Program-made: the position numbers and the translations under genes
The notes under the pieces: generated by a model
Told to the model about the DNA's origin: nothing
The model's database searches: none
The model's input: only the letters and a program-made list of their open reading frames with translations
Shown: positions 44,581 to 55,839 of the stretch, piece after piece
Layout of the letters: every line of letters begins with the position of its first letter
How positions within the stretch are numbered: the first letter of the stretch is position 1
DNA from: Neoconidiobolus thromboides FSU 785
Taxonomy: Eukaryota; Entomophthoromycota; Entomophthoromycetes; Entomophthorales; Neoconidiobolaceae
Assembly: GCA_025603075.1 (NCBI GenBank)
Contig: MU626350.1
Coordinates: forward strand, 18,950 to 82,949
Direction: 5' to 3'
Length of the DNA: 64,000 nucleotides

Positions 44581-46679
44581 TTAAGGGCTGTAGAAGCTAG
44601 TTCAAAAAGTTAAATTTAGTAAAATTATGTTTATGGTTGAAAACATTTTAATTATGAAAAAATCACTTATAATTTTGAGGAAAGTGAGCTTATTTGTATT
44701 ATTTTAAAGTTAGATCCAAAATCACTTAATTTTATTTTATAGACTAAATGGTTCAAATTCTTGAAAGATATTAATAAAATAAGAAACACTAGTTGCTTTT
44801 TTTACTGATATTTTTTATTTAATTAATCTCAATTTTAGAGGAAAATGTTTATTTGATTGCAAAATAGACTACTATATCACTTTCACATAAAAAGGATAAT
44901 TAAGTTGTAGGAAGTAGAATTAATGCACTAACATAACAGTAAAGTTAATTTAAGAATGTCATTATAAAATGAGTTATTTTATTTAGTCGTTGAACCAAAT
45001 TGTAAAAGCTCAAGATGAATTAAATCAATTACAAGGTTCAACTTTTTCCAATATAAATTTATTATAAAAAAGTATACTAAAGATCTATTCAAATTCAAAC
45101 TTCATCTAGATCTGATTTTAGCAAAAATCGCAAAACACTAAGTACTATAAAAATATTTGCTTTTTTACTTAATTTTGAAATAATTCATATTGTGACGTTT
45201 TTTATCTACTTTACTTCAAAAAATTTAAAAATTTTGCACTAAATAAGAAATGAACAAAAAGTAAAATGGAAAGTTATTTTTAATTTAAACTAAGCTTTTA
45301 AACTCACTTAAGTCAATTGAAGTATAATAAAAAGGCTATATGTCCATGAATGTGGAGTTTGAACTAACTAGAATTATGAAAAATTTATTTAAATAAAGTT
45401 ATCTTGTTCTTTAATTGCATTGTTTTTTAATAATTTTTTATATAGTTTATTATTATATAAACTATTTATTTATTTATTTATTTATTTTATGTGATTTGCT
45501 TAATTGCTCTATATTATTTGGGGATGTATTTCTGTGTTTGAGAATTTTACTAACAATCTTTCCATTCAAATAATGCTTAAAGTGGAAAAATAATGAAGTC
45601 AAAAAAAACTTTTATATTTTTTATTAAATATTAAATTTCATATGTAAAAAAATCCATATTTAACTCCTATTAACAAATAGCTAATAAAGCCATTATAATA
45701 AAAATAATAGTCTTTAAAAATAATAATAGCGTAATTTATATAAAGACTAAAAATAAATCAAAAATAAGACAAAGTAAACTAAATTAAACTAAATCAAAAA
45801 GTAACATTATTTATATAGTTTTAGAAAAAAACTATATAAAAAGACTATTGATAAATAAATAATTAATATTATGATCTTATAACAATAAAATAATTCTATA
45901 AATAACTTGATATTATATATTAAGTCAGATTTTAAAAAACTAATTTAGTAAAATACTTTGAAGATTGTAAAAATCATGCTATTAAATATTGTTTAATATA
46001 AATTAATATGCTTGTTATATTAAGCCATCAAGTTTTTTAGTTCATATGCTTTTAAGTTTAATTTAACTTTATAATTTGTGTATCCTAATAACTTTATTCA
46101 TTAAATTTTACTATTTTAGTTAAATGTATGTGGATGTATTTAACTAAAGTTATTATTATTATTACTTAAATGTATTATTTAAGTAAATAGTTATCAAAAT
46201 TTTTATAACTATTTTTAAGATAATTTCATTTAAGTTTTTAAATTTATTAAGTTTTATAAAGTTGATTCAAAAATTATAAATATTAGTAAAGTTTATTGTA
46301 ATAAAATTATAAATTTTATTTTAAGTAACATCATATAAGCAATAATTTATATACCAATTTAGTTGTTAAATCACACTTTTATATTTAATTATTAGAATGG
46401 ATTTTATTTAAATAAAATGATAGTGTTATTTTGAAATAGTAAAATTCAACTACTTGAAAAACTATGCTATAAAGAAGCAGTTGATTCTTATTTTAACTCC
46501 ATCAAGTAGCTGTAAAGAAAGATAATCAAAATCCACAAATTTAATTCCCATAAAGAAAATATTTGAAAAAATTTTATTGCATTAAAAAAAGAGACTAATT
46601 ATTAAAAGAGAGCCAACATTAAATACAGATTAATCATTTGATTATACTGTTGAATGTGTTAGGTTTATAGTAAAAAATA
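44581..46679. other. Very AT-rich desert with one MITE-like element
   Basis: About 2.1 kb with long A/T runs and simple TTTA/TAAA repeats (around 45465). Element copy 13 lies at 45518-45615. No coding signal or RNA gene recognised. Confidence 0.5.
45518..45615 (+). mobile_element. MITE-like element, copy 13
   Basis: Forward copy, left TTTGGGGATGTATTTCTG intact, right end decayed to AAACTTTTATAT, centre ATAATGCTTAAAG. Confidence 0.75.
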
Positions 46680-46897
46680 ATGGATAAATCGAAGCATTTT
46701 CAGCCTCAACTTTGTAGACGGGATAGACCAGTGGACTTTGAAGGTTAAGTTGGATTGAAGATGTCTAATTTATTCTTAACGTCAAGTATTAGATGATTGG
46801 CTCTGGTATTTGAGCAAATTGAATTTATTACGTTATTTTTAGGAATTCAAATATTTCAATTTATGAAACTTTTTTTATCCCTTCCTACTTTCAATAA
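46680..46897 (+). CDS. Possible tiny spliced gene upstream of COQ4, unknown (weak APC13-like pattern)
   Basis: An ATG at 46680 opens MDKSKHFQPQLCRRDRPVDF. With GT-AG introns at 46744-46786 and 46806-46842 the frame continues as EVLDDWLW, then NSNISIYETFFIPSYFQ, to a TAA at 46895-46897, giving about 45 residues. The donors (GTTAAG, GTATTT) are weaker than usual here; the second acceptor TTTTTAG is good. The DDWLW...IP spacing faintly recalls the D-D-x-W...IP core of APC13, a small anaphase-promoting complex subunit, but this rests on a handful of residues. The stop lies three bases before the COQ4 ATG and in the same frame. It may instead be leader sequence of COQ4. Confidence 0.3.
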
Positions 46898-46900
46898 CCA

Positions 46901-47790
46901 ATGCAGCCAACACGATTAATCAAACAAATATTATATCCAGGGCATCAACCTTTGAGCTCATTTGAAAAACTAAGATTAGCTGTTTCTGCTGGTTTTCAGG
47001 TATTAAAAGATCCTACTAGACAAGGTAAAACTTTAGCTTAATTAATCCCTATTCACTTTTATTATAAGTTATTCAAACGTGTTAATCCCTCTCTATTTAG
47101 ATCTTGTTGCCGCACTTGGTGAAACCACAGGCACATTAAGTTTACAATATATGAGAAATAAAATGATCCATGATAAAATAGGTCGTCGATTATTATTTGA
47201 AAAAAGAGAAATTAATAGTAATAATTTAAATTTGGAACGATTAAAGCTATTACCAGAAGGTACTTTTGGAAGGGAATATATTCGATTTTTAGAAGATAAC
47301 CAAGTGTCCCCAGATACTAGAACGGAGGTAAATATATTTGAAAGTTACTTTTTAAATTATTAGTTATGGTTTTTATATAACTTGTTTTTTTATTGATGAC
47401 ATGGTTTTAATTATATTTATTAATAATTAGGTTCATTACGTCGATGATCCCGAATTAGCTTATGTTATGTTAAGATATCGACAAGTCCATGATTTTTTAC
47501 ATACATTATGTAATATGGGTATTACTGTAGAAGAAGAGTTAGCTTTAAAATGGTTTGAATTGGCTCAATTTAAACTGCCAATGAATTTATTATCTGTTGC
47601 TATTGGACCTGTTATTTTAGGTTCAAAAGAGAGAAAACAGCTTTTTGAAAGTAAATTGATTAGTTGGGCTATTCAATGTGGTAGTAATTCTAAGTTTTTA
47701 TTAAATGTACCATTTGAAGATTTATTTGACAGAGATTTAGTTATGTTAAGAAAAGAATTAGGTATCTTTTTACCACCTCAAAAGTTATAA
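46901..47790 (+). CDS. COQ4: Ubiquinone biosynthesis protein COQ4
   Basis: Three exons: 46901-47024, 47101-47327 and 47431-47790, giving 236 residues. COQ4 sits on the matrix side of the mitochondrial inner membrane, organises the CoQ synthome and is implicated in C1 decarboxylation and hydroxylation of the ring. Family blocks are clear: YPGHQPLSSFEKLRLAVSAG, DLVAALGETTG joined across intron 1, LPEGTFGREYIRFL, VHYVDDPELAYVMLRYRQV, and the metal-binding HDFLHTL...EEELALKWFE (HDxxH then Glu). The N-terminus MQPTRLIKQIL is short and basic, plausible as a minimal presequence; an in-frame TAA two codons upstream fixes the start. Convergent with the TPT transporter, 138 bp apart. Confidence 0.93.
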
Positions 47791-47928
47791 TAGTAATATT
47801 AATTAAATAAAATATAAATATAAGGATATAAAAATATAAAATGATGAATTTTATTTTTGATTTTATTATTGTCATTATATTGAAGACTAAATTTAGTTTA
47901 AATGATATCTCCCATTCATTGACTTAAA

Positions 47929-49095
47929 TTAACACCTCTTTTTTGATAAATCATACAAATAAAGCCCAAAAAAGGTTAATAGTAAAGCAATCGATTGTTG
48001 ATAAGTAAAAGGTTGATTGAAAGTCAACATAGCTAATAAAATGACTACCATACGTTTAAGTAAATTTAAGATAGTAAATGATAATGTATCAGTCAAATTT
48101 AGAATTGAAAATGATAAATAAGCTTGGAAAAATTGACAAGTTGCTTTTAACAAAAATAAGCCACAAAAACTCATATTCAATTGAAAATTCAATATCAAAG
48201 ACCATTCCATTAAGAGCCAATAAGGGGTTAAAAATAAGAATGAAAATAATGAGGTATAAGATAATATTTGTAAATTGGACAACTCATTCTTTTTCTCTAT
48301 TTTATGTTTAGTATAAATAGTTTGTAATACATAAATTAAAGAAGATATAATTGAATATAAAAAACCGTTCAATTTAAATTCAATTTCTCCTAAGCAAAAC
48401 AACAATACTCCTAATGTGATTGGTATTAAAGATAGAAATATTAAGGTTGGGTATTGTTTCTGAAATAATAACATATTAAATACAATTGTAAAAATGGGTG
48501 ATAAAGCCTAAAAATAGAGATTCAATTAATTAATGAAATTTCTAATATATAAAATAAAACTTACTTTAAATGTAAACACCAGAGAAACGGGTATCAAATT
48601 CAATGCCATAGAATTAAATAAATGGGTGAAGATTTGAAACAAAGCTAATGGTATAGCTATTTTTAATATACTTGGATGATATTGAAATAGACTTATGATT
48701 TTATTATCTACTGTATTATCTTTGTTTTTCTTATCATAAACTTCCGATAAATCCTCTTGTCTCTTTTTATTATCATTATTGAATATTAAAAACAAAAAGC
48801 CAATCATTGCTACTAAAAAAAATTGAATAACAGTAATAGAAATTGGGGAATCAACTGTATTTAATAATATTTTAGCTAAATTATTAGTTAATGAAGAAGA
48901 CAGATACCAACTAATTATTAAACAAAATAATTGAAAATTGAACCATTTTAATGTTAATTTTAATTTAGTTTGTTGTATGTGCTGAGTTAGTTGAGTAGTA
49001 AAATGTTGAAAATTGAACCAAGAAATTGATTTTTCAATTTTATGTTCTTTATAATATTCAGTTTCGATTTCTAACACTATGGATTCACTTGACAT
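47929..49095 (-). CDS. Triose-phosphate-transporter family membrane protein (SLY41-like)
   Basis: Two exons, 49095-48565 and 48507-47929, giving 369 residues. The TPT/EamA-type drug-metabolite transporter fold is visible: SLTNNLAKILL in helix 1 (the usual SxxxNxxxK site), a VSLVFTFKALSPIFTIVFNM stretch spanning the splice site and matching the TPT signature, then YVLQTIYTKH and a C-terminal LTDTLSFTILNLLKRMVVIL. About eight to ten hydrophobic helices. Yeast Sly41 is an ER/Golgi member of uncertain substrate, so transport of a phosphorylated sugar or similar is inferred only. A hydrophilic insert of about 35 residues follows helix 2. Divergent from ERG8, 627 bp between starts. Confidence 0.78.
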
Positions 49096-49722
49096 TATTG
49101 AAAAAATTGTTCTGAGTTAATGAACAGACTGTATTAGTTGATTATTATATATTCTATTATAAATAAATTTATTCGTTGTCTTTCTTCAGTTCCTAAAATA
49201 AAAACGAAATATTAGGAGAAAGAGTTAAGTTGAAAATAAATTAAAAAATGGATTTTAAGTATTCATATATGAATATATGAATATATTTGAGTCTCAAGAA
49301 TTTTCAATTTAATACCCCACGTGCTATTAATAATCAAAAATTAAAAGTTGATTAAATTAGATTGAAATGAAAATTGGGCATTTCTAGCTGTATTTCAAAC
49401 GATTAAAAGTATGAATTTCATAGTAGTTTGATCCTATAAATATAAAATAATAAATGCCCAATTTATATTTGAATTTAAGCTTTAATAACACAGCCAAGAA
49501 AAGCTGATCTCATTGGTTTTCATTTCAAAGGCTTAAATATCAACACAAGGCTTAATCAATCCATTTATTTATAGATTAACAATTTCTATGGGATTTAAAA
49601 GGGTTTACAATTAATCCTAGATGAACTTCATTTAGGAACATTAAAAATCCTTGCAGAATTTTATCTCAAAATTTAATTACTTTATTAATTTCAAGTTAAT
49701 TATTTTTCAATACTAAAAAAAG
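49096..49722. other. Divergent promoter region of the TPT transporter and ERG8
   Basis: About 630 bp, AT-rich. It contains a perfect 13-bp inverted repeat (listed separately) and a short run of ATATATGAAT repeats near 49260. No element copy. Confidence 0.55.
49371..49464. repeat. Perfect 13-bp inverted repeat between divergent genes
   Basis: AAATTGGGCATTT at 49371-49383 and its exact reverse complement AAATGCCCAATTT at 49452-49464, 68 bp apart. The GGGC core stands out in AT-rich DNA and suggests paired protein-binding sites or a cruciform; function is unknown. Confidence 0.6.
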
Positions 49723-50046
49723 ATGACATCCGTTGTAGACACCTCAACATCTATTTCAACTAAAATCACAGCTAGTTGTCCAGGAAAAGTGTTATTAACC
49801 GGTGGTTATCTTGTATTAGAAAAAGAATATCAAGGTTTAGTATTAACAACAGAAGCCAGGTTTTATACTACTATTATAGAAAACTCAAATCTATCTAAAA
49901 AATCAAAAAAAGATTTAGATTATAATATCAAAGTGTTAGCAACACAATTTGATAATTTACCATGGTATTATAAATTCACTGAAAATGGATTGATGGAATG
50001 GTAAGTTATATTGTATTTATAATTTAATTTAATTTAAGTTTAAATG

Positions 50047-50079
<33 letters not shown>

Positions 50080-51699
50080 TATTAATTTTTTTACTAAGTG
50101 AACTAAATGACAATAATAATAACAATAAATTTGTATATCAAACATTGAAAACTGTATATGATTATTTCTCCGAAAATTCAATTTCACTTTTAAATTTATT
50201 TTCAAAACAAATTGAAATCCATTTATCAGCAGATAATGATTTTTACTCCCAAACTAAACAATTAGAACAACTGAATTTAACAGCTAGTTATTCCAATTTA
50301 AAATCATTAAAACCACAAAGTAAAATTGGCGGTATGTTAGAAAAGGTATCTAAAACTGGATTGGGATCATCAGCTTGTTTAGTAGCTTCTTTGACAGCAG
50401 CTGTATTAAAATGGTTTGAAAAGCAAATAGGAGAAATAGAAAAAGAACATAAGAAAGAAGACAATAATTCATTTTTGAATTTAGCTCATAATTTAGCTCA
50501 ATTTGCACATTGTAAAGCACAAGGTAAAATTGGATCTGGATTTGATGTAGCTGCTGCACTATTTGGTTCGATTAAATATAATCGATTTCCAACAGATAAG
50601 TTAAGTCTTATATTAAATGAAGAAGTAAGTATTAATTATTTTTAGTAACATACTGTTTATAATACTGTTATATTTCTTCTTAATGTTCAAAATGACTTTA
50701 TTAATATGAATTTAATATTTTTTGTTAGACATTTAATAATCTCAAGTTTATTGAATGTATTAATGATTTCAATTGGGGTTTTGTTATCAGTAAATTTCAA
50801 TTACCACCTTATTTCAAATTGGCACTTGGGGAAGTTAATACCGGTTCTAATACACCTTCTATGGTCTCAAAAGTATTGAAATGGAAAAAAGAAAACTTTG
50901 AACAAGGTTAGTAAATATACTAGTTATTATTAAGTTATGAATTTTAAAATTATACTTTAGCAACTGAAATCTATACTAAGTTAAACGGGTATAACAATTT
51001 AATGAGTGATTTGTTGGATAAATTAGTTAAGTGTTATGAAAATGATAAAGAAATGTATTTGAATCAATTACTACAATTACAAGATAAAATAATATTTAAA
51101 GTGAGATTAATTTACTTTGTTTTATGTATATTCATCTAATTCCATTTTATTATTATATAATAGAAACAAGATAATGAAATTGAAATTGAAAATAATTCAA
51201 CTACTGTAACTGAAATAATTTATCAATTATCAAATACATTTCAAGTAATTAAGATTTACTTTGATTATTAATTATTGAATTATTAACTCATTTTATAATA
51301 GAATATACGTCATCAATTAAAATTGATTTCGAACTTTGCCAATGTACCTATTGAACCTTTTGAACAAACTCAATTATTAAATCAACTATTAAAGTTACCA
51401 GGTTCTATATTTGGTGGTGTACCAGGAGGTAAAATAGAATCTTATATTTATAAATATATTATTATGAACTTACTAACAAAACTATTTATTTATTTATATT
51501 AATTCCTTCTACTTAAATCTCCTTTATAGCTGGTGGTTATGATGCTGTATTTATAATTTATATAGATACTAATAATCAACAAATTAATAATTTGCAACTA
51601 ATAATGGATGAATATAATCAATTGAATTTAGATTCAAAGGTCACCCCATTACTTTCTAATCAAGATAAAAATTTAGGTTTGAATATTATTATAAAATAA
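49723..51699 (+). CDS. ERG8: Phosphomevalonate kinase (ERG8)
   Basis: Seven exons: 49723-50000, 50099-50624, 50729-50906, 50961-51100, 51164-51244, 51302-51428 and 51530-51699, giving 499 residues. It phosphorylates mevalonate 5-phosphate in the mevalonate pathway. GHMP-kinase motifs: ASCPGKVLLTGGYLVLE at the N-terminus, the ATP loop KTGLGSSACLVASL, AQGKIGSGFDVAAALFGS, GEVNTGSNTPSMV, and the C-terminal PGSIFGGVPG-AGGYDA joined across the last intron. The second exon may begin earlier: an AAT microsatellite before 50098 stays in frame, so acceptors near 50038 or at 50098 both work. Yeast Erg8 is 451 residues; the excess is Asn-rich sequence and a Glu/Asn-rich exon 5. GGPP synthase in this window acts downstream in the same pathway. 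Confidence 0.92.
50044..50078 (+). repeat. (AAT)n microsatellite at an ERG8 splice border
   Basis: About ten AAT units directly before the chosen exon 2 acceptor. Translated, they would be poly-Asn in frame with ERG8. Confidence 0.8.
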
Positions 51700-51827
51700 T
51701 TAATAAAAAAGTAAACTAATTTTGTTACATATCATATACTATATTATATATTGTATTGGTGTTAATATTATATTATTATTGTGATTATTATTATAATATT
51801 ATTATTATGTTATAATTTCTTATCTGT

Positions 51828-52823
51828 TTATTTAAATAAATAATCATAAAATGAAATTTTGGGCTTTTTCCAACCTTCCTTTTTGTTAGGTTCATAAACT
51901 TCAACTGTTCGATTACCACAACTATCATCCATACCTAAATAATAATAAATGAACACATTATAAAATGATTTAATAATGTAGAAAGAGAACAATAAACTTA
52001 CTTTTTGAATATAAATTATAGTAATTACAAGTACAATGAAGAATAAATCGATCTAAAGAATGAGTTAAACTCACTTTTAATACCAATTCATCATCCTTTC
52101 TTCTTTCAATTTTAAATAAAGAAATTAATATTGCATTTAACTCCAACTCTACACAATCGTTTACTGAAAACAATTGTTCTTCTTTTTCCCCTGTCCCCTT
52201 TCTTCCTTCATTTTCCCTTCCCTCTATTTTTGCCAGAAAGCCTAAAATTTCTTTTTCAAACTCACCAATCAATCTCTTGCTTTTTTCAATTCCTTTTAAC
52301 ATTTTTTTACTATATTTATCTACCCCATTAATTCTAAATTCTTTTTTTTTAAATAATATTTCTTGTTGATACATAGGTTCCATATATTTAGCTATGAAAT
52401 GAAATGAAGGCATTGAAATAGAATATCCTGGTGGGGGTATATCTTTTGGATGTAATTGAGCAAATGGGTGGTCTTTTAAACTATCTAAATAAATAGAGGA
52501 TAGGTCAGGTTAATATAAATTATTGATTTTAATTCCATTCACACAAATAAATCATTGAGTTATTTATATACTATAACTTATTTTATATATTTATTCTTAC
52601 CATTTTCCCTTCTTTGAAGCTTCCTACTACCAATTCTATTACCAATTCTAGTATTAGGCAATAAACTGGATGGGTTTAAATAAATGGTGGATTCTGTTAA
52701 TGCATCTGAAAATTCCGATTCTGAATGATAGCTTATATCACTTGGGTGATTTAATGAAGCTTGTACAATATCGTTAACATTCCATTCGTTGGAAGTAAAA
52801 TAATTTGGAAAACTATTGGCCAT
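51828..52823 (-). CDS. R3H-domain protein (R3HDM4-like)
   Basis: Three exons: 52823-52601, 52484-52002 and 51934-51828, giving 270 residues. R3H domains bind single-stranded nucleic acid. The C-terminal part has SLTHSLDRFILHCTCNYYNL, then GNRTVEVYEPNKKEGWKKPK, matching the R3H helix-strand pattern although the R-x3-H pair itself is altered. The middle part (LHPKDIPPPGYSISMPSFHF) resembles the R3H-associated N-terminal region found in R3HDM4-type proteins. A Lys/Glu-rich helix lies between. The upstream Met at 52859 is less likely, because a GTAAGT...TTCTTAG pair suggests a 5' UTR intron ending at 52835. Convergent with ERG8, 128 bp apart. Function unknown. Confidence 0.6.
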
Positions 52824-54276
52824 GTTGATGTTTCTAAGAAGAAGAGTTAAATTTAGCATGATATTGAGAAGATTGAATGGATGATAAAATCTACTTACTT
52901 AATCTGCAAAAGATAATAATAATAATAGGTCGCTATCGACGTTTGAGCTTGGATAATAATAAAATAAAACTTTAATTTGACTTTGACTTAGAATTTTAAA
53001 CTAATTTTTTAAACTTGTTCCCTTTTATTAAACCTTTATCCCTGATTGGTCCCTTTTTTGATCATTTATTTCATCGCAGTAGTCATCATCACTAAGCAAT
53101 TGGAGTCATCATATATACTTATATACTTTATCCCCTTAAACTATTATAAAATCTAATGAAGTTTGACAACGATGTCAATACTTCATATATTATTAAATGT
53201 TTGTTGCATGCGTACAACAGACTTATATTAATGACTCCCTTTTTTATCAATTTTTCAACACGGAAAAATCCTTGAAATTTTTATATTCCGATTACTTTCA
53301 AATACTTTAATTTTTACCTTTAATTTTACCATGTGCTTTCAATTTAAACTTTGATGTTTTTTATTAAATTTAAAAGATGAGATCATAAATAAAATGTACA
53401 AGTATTGAATTTTTTTTGAAATGCTGTTTTATAAAAATAAAAATTTTCAATAGTATGTAATAAAAATGCTACACTATTTATTTGAACAAGGGTTTAAATA
53501 TGACAGGTTTGTAAACGAAAGTTTCAGAGGCTTTGAAGTCCCTAGGCTAATGACGTACCAGCTGATAGTTTGATATAGAGCGAAACAAGATAAGCTCAAT
53601 ACTTAACCAGCGAAGATGGGAGGTTTTAAAGCCTTACTAAACAGCTGTAAAATTAACACTTTAGATTAATTAAATTAAAGCAACTAATAAGGTTTAAACG
53701 TATACTTTATTTAAGAAATAAATATAAAATAAATATAAAATAAATTTCAATAAAGAGAGGTTCCGGAGGAAGAGACATAAGCGCTTATATACTTTCTATG
53801 AGTATAAAATGCATTAATTAATTATAATTCGATTCATATTTAATATATATCAACTTTTTTGATAATAATTTTAATGTTAATCTTCTTTACATCACTTTCT
53901 GAAATACATTCGACTTTTACTGATTTTGTTCAATTATACAACATCAGGTTCCAGAAAGTAGGAGATTTTATTAGTAGTCCTAATAGAATACATATTGTAA
54001 ATGGACGGCTATATTGAAAATATAAAGGAATTTTTATTTAATAAGACACAAAATCAATTTCAATATATTCAAATAGTTAAAGTCTTAGATAAAACAGCTT
54101 AATTCTACTTTCAACAATAGTACTCCTAATAGCTTCACTCTCTCAGGATCTTAAAAAACATTTGATTTAAATCAAGTTAAATTTTTCTACCTTCATAAAT
54201 TGAGAATTTTTTACAAGTTATTTGTTTTTTAATTCATATAAACAATAAATACAAAATCCAGCACTATCGACTTATA

Positions 54277-54378
54277 ATATGGAACGTATTTTTGTGTAAG
54301 GATTTTACTAATAATTTTTCCGCTCAAATAATGCTTAAAACGGAAAAGTAATGAAGCCAGAAAAAACATCTCCACATA
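54277..54378 (+). mobile_element. MITE-like element, copy 14
   Basis: Forward copy, left ATATGGAACGTATTTTTG, right AAAAACATCTCCACAT, centre AATAATGCTTAAAACGG. Confidence 0.8.
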
Positions 54379-55581
54379 ATTCTCACTTTTAAATATAAAA
54401 AATAGAACTACAACTAACCATTGATAGTTTTTGCTTATAAACTAGTAAGATAGAAGAATCTAGTTGATAATTGAATCCTTTCATAATGTTTGTTAATTAC
54501 TATCCTATAGTTTAATTAAGATGTTTGCTACACGTTGGCAGTTAAAAGGCTCTTTCGGATTCCAGTTAGTTATTAAAGTTAGTAATAGGCTGTTTGAAAT
54601 ACCTTAACATAAATTCATACATAGACTATTGATTATTAGTTTCAACATTACTAGGGAATTTATAGTAAAATTCTTTATTTTTTCCAGTTAAGAAAAGTTT
54701 ACTGCTACAACCAAAAACTGAACATTTTTTATGCGCGTGAATTTGTACTGGAGCATTTTAAACAATTTAATAGATAAACACTACCTACCATAGCCATAAA
54801 ACTCTATCAAAAAATGGGATCCTTAATAAACAATCTGTCAATCAGTTTGTTTAATTACAGTATCACTAACAATATTCTAATGATTTGGTTACTCTCTGGC
54901 GAATTATCACATTTATAATTGGTAATGCCGATAGTATAATCTCCTAATAATACCATTAAAAAACCAATCAAACTTTGTAATTATATAGAAAATGGCTATT
55001 CTCACAACTCTTGAACTAAAATAATTCTGTACTTTATAAATAAGTAATATCCTTATATTCTAGAAAATTTCATGTGATAATTACATCTCTAATACTACTG
55101 ACACTATATCATTCTAACTTACCTACTTATAGGTATAATAAGAGCAAAAGGTTTATATATCAGCATTAGCTTCATAGCTAAAGAAGTAAAAGTTTCGGGA
55201 ATCTTTGGTGAACACAGTGAACTAAGTAGTATATAGAAAATTAAGTTTACGCTATATAGTGATGATTGAATATTGGCCTAGGCTTTATAAAGAGATAGAT
55301 TAAGCAATTTGTTGTAAAATTACTATAAAGGTTGAATTTTTCGAGACAGCGTTTTAAGAGATAAAATAGAATTTTTAAAATAATACTGTAAATAATTGAA
55401 CTCTGAGCTTGGGTTATCTCGTTTTATTTTAGTTAATGCTTTCATAAAATGAGTATTCCAAAACAATACAAATACCAACACATTATCTTTTCAAGGCAAG
55501 GATAAAAAATATCAAAAACTTATATTGAAGAACTACTATCACTTATAAAATAACCACAACTTGTTTCAAGTATTTACTAAA

Positions 55582-55685
55582 TAGAGGTATATTTTTTTGT
55601 TTAAGAATTTTACTAACAATCTTTCTGCTCAAATAGTGTTTGAAAGATGGAAAAAATAATGAAGCCAGAAAAAACATCCTCAAAT
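55582..55685 (+). mobile_element. MITE-like element, copy 15
   Basis: Forward copy, left TAGAGGTATATTTTTTTG, right AAAAACATCCTC, centre AATAGTGTTTGAAAGATGG. AAAT occurs at both flanks. Confidence 0.8.
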
Positions 55686-55839
55686 TATAGTTTGTTTATA
55701 CAAAAAATCAATGTTTTATTTTAAGATAGACGACTAAGATTATAAAGAAAAATGCTGCTTTGGATTGATAAATTAAAACCGGAATAAATAATTAACTAAT
55801 ATTTTATATTCTCACACTATCATAGTAACACTTAATCAA

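Larger units (their letters stand above)
52824..55839. other. Gene-poor stretch with two MITE-like elements
   Basis: About 3 kb. Copies 14 and 15 are at 54277 and 55582. The stretch 53490-53640 has a more mixed base composition than its surroundings, but I find no open frame, tRNA or known RNA motif in it. Confidence 0.45.

Noticed and set aside
47040..47100. Extra small COQ4 exon between 47068 and 47100
   Set aside because: The conserved QDLVAALGE join works directly from 47024 to 47101; using the intermediate AAG acceptor breaks the frame.
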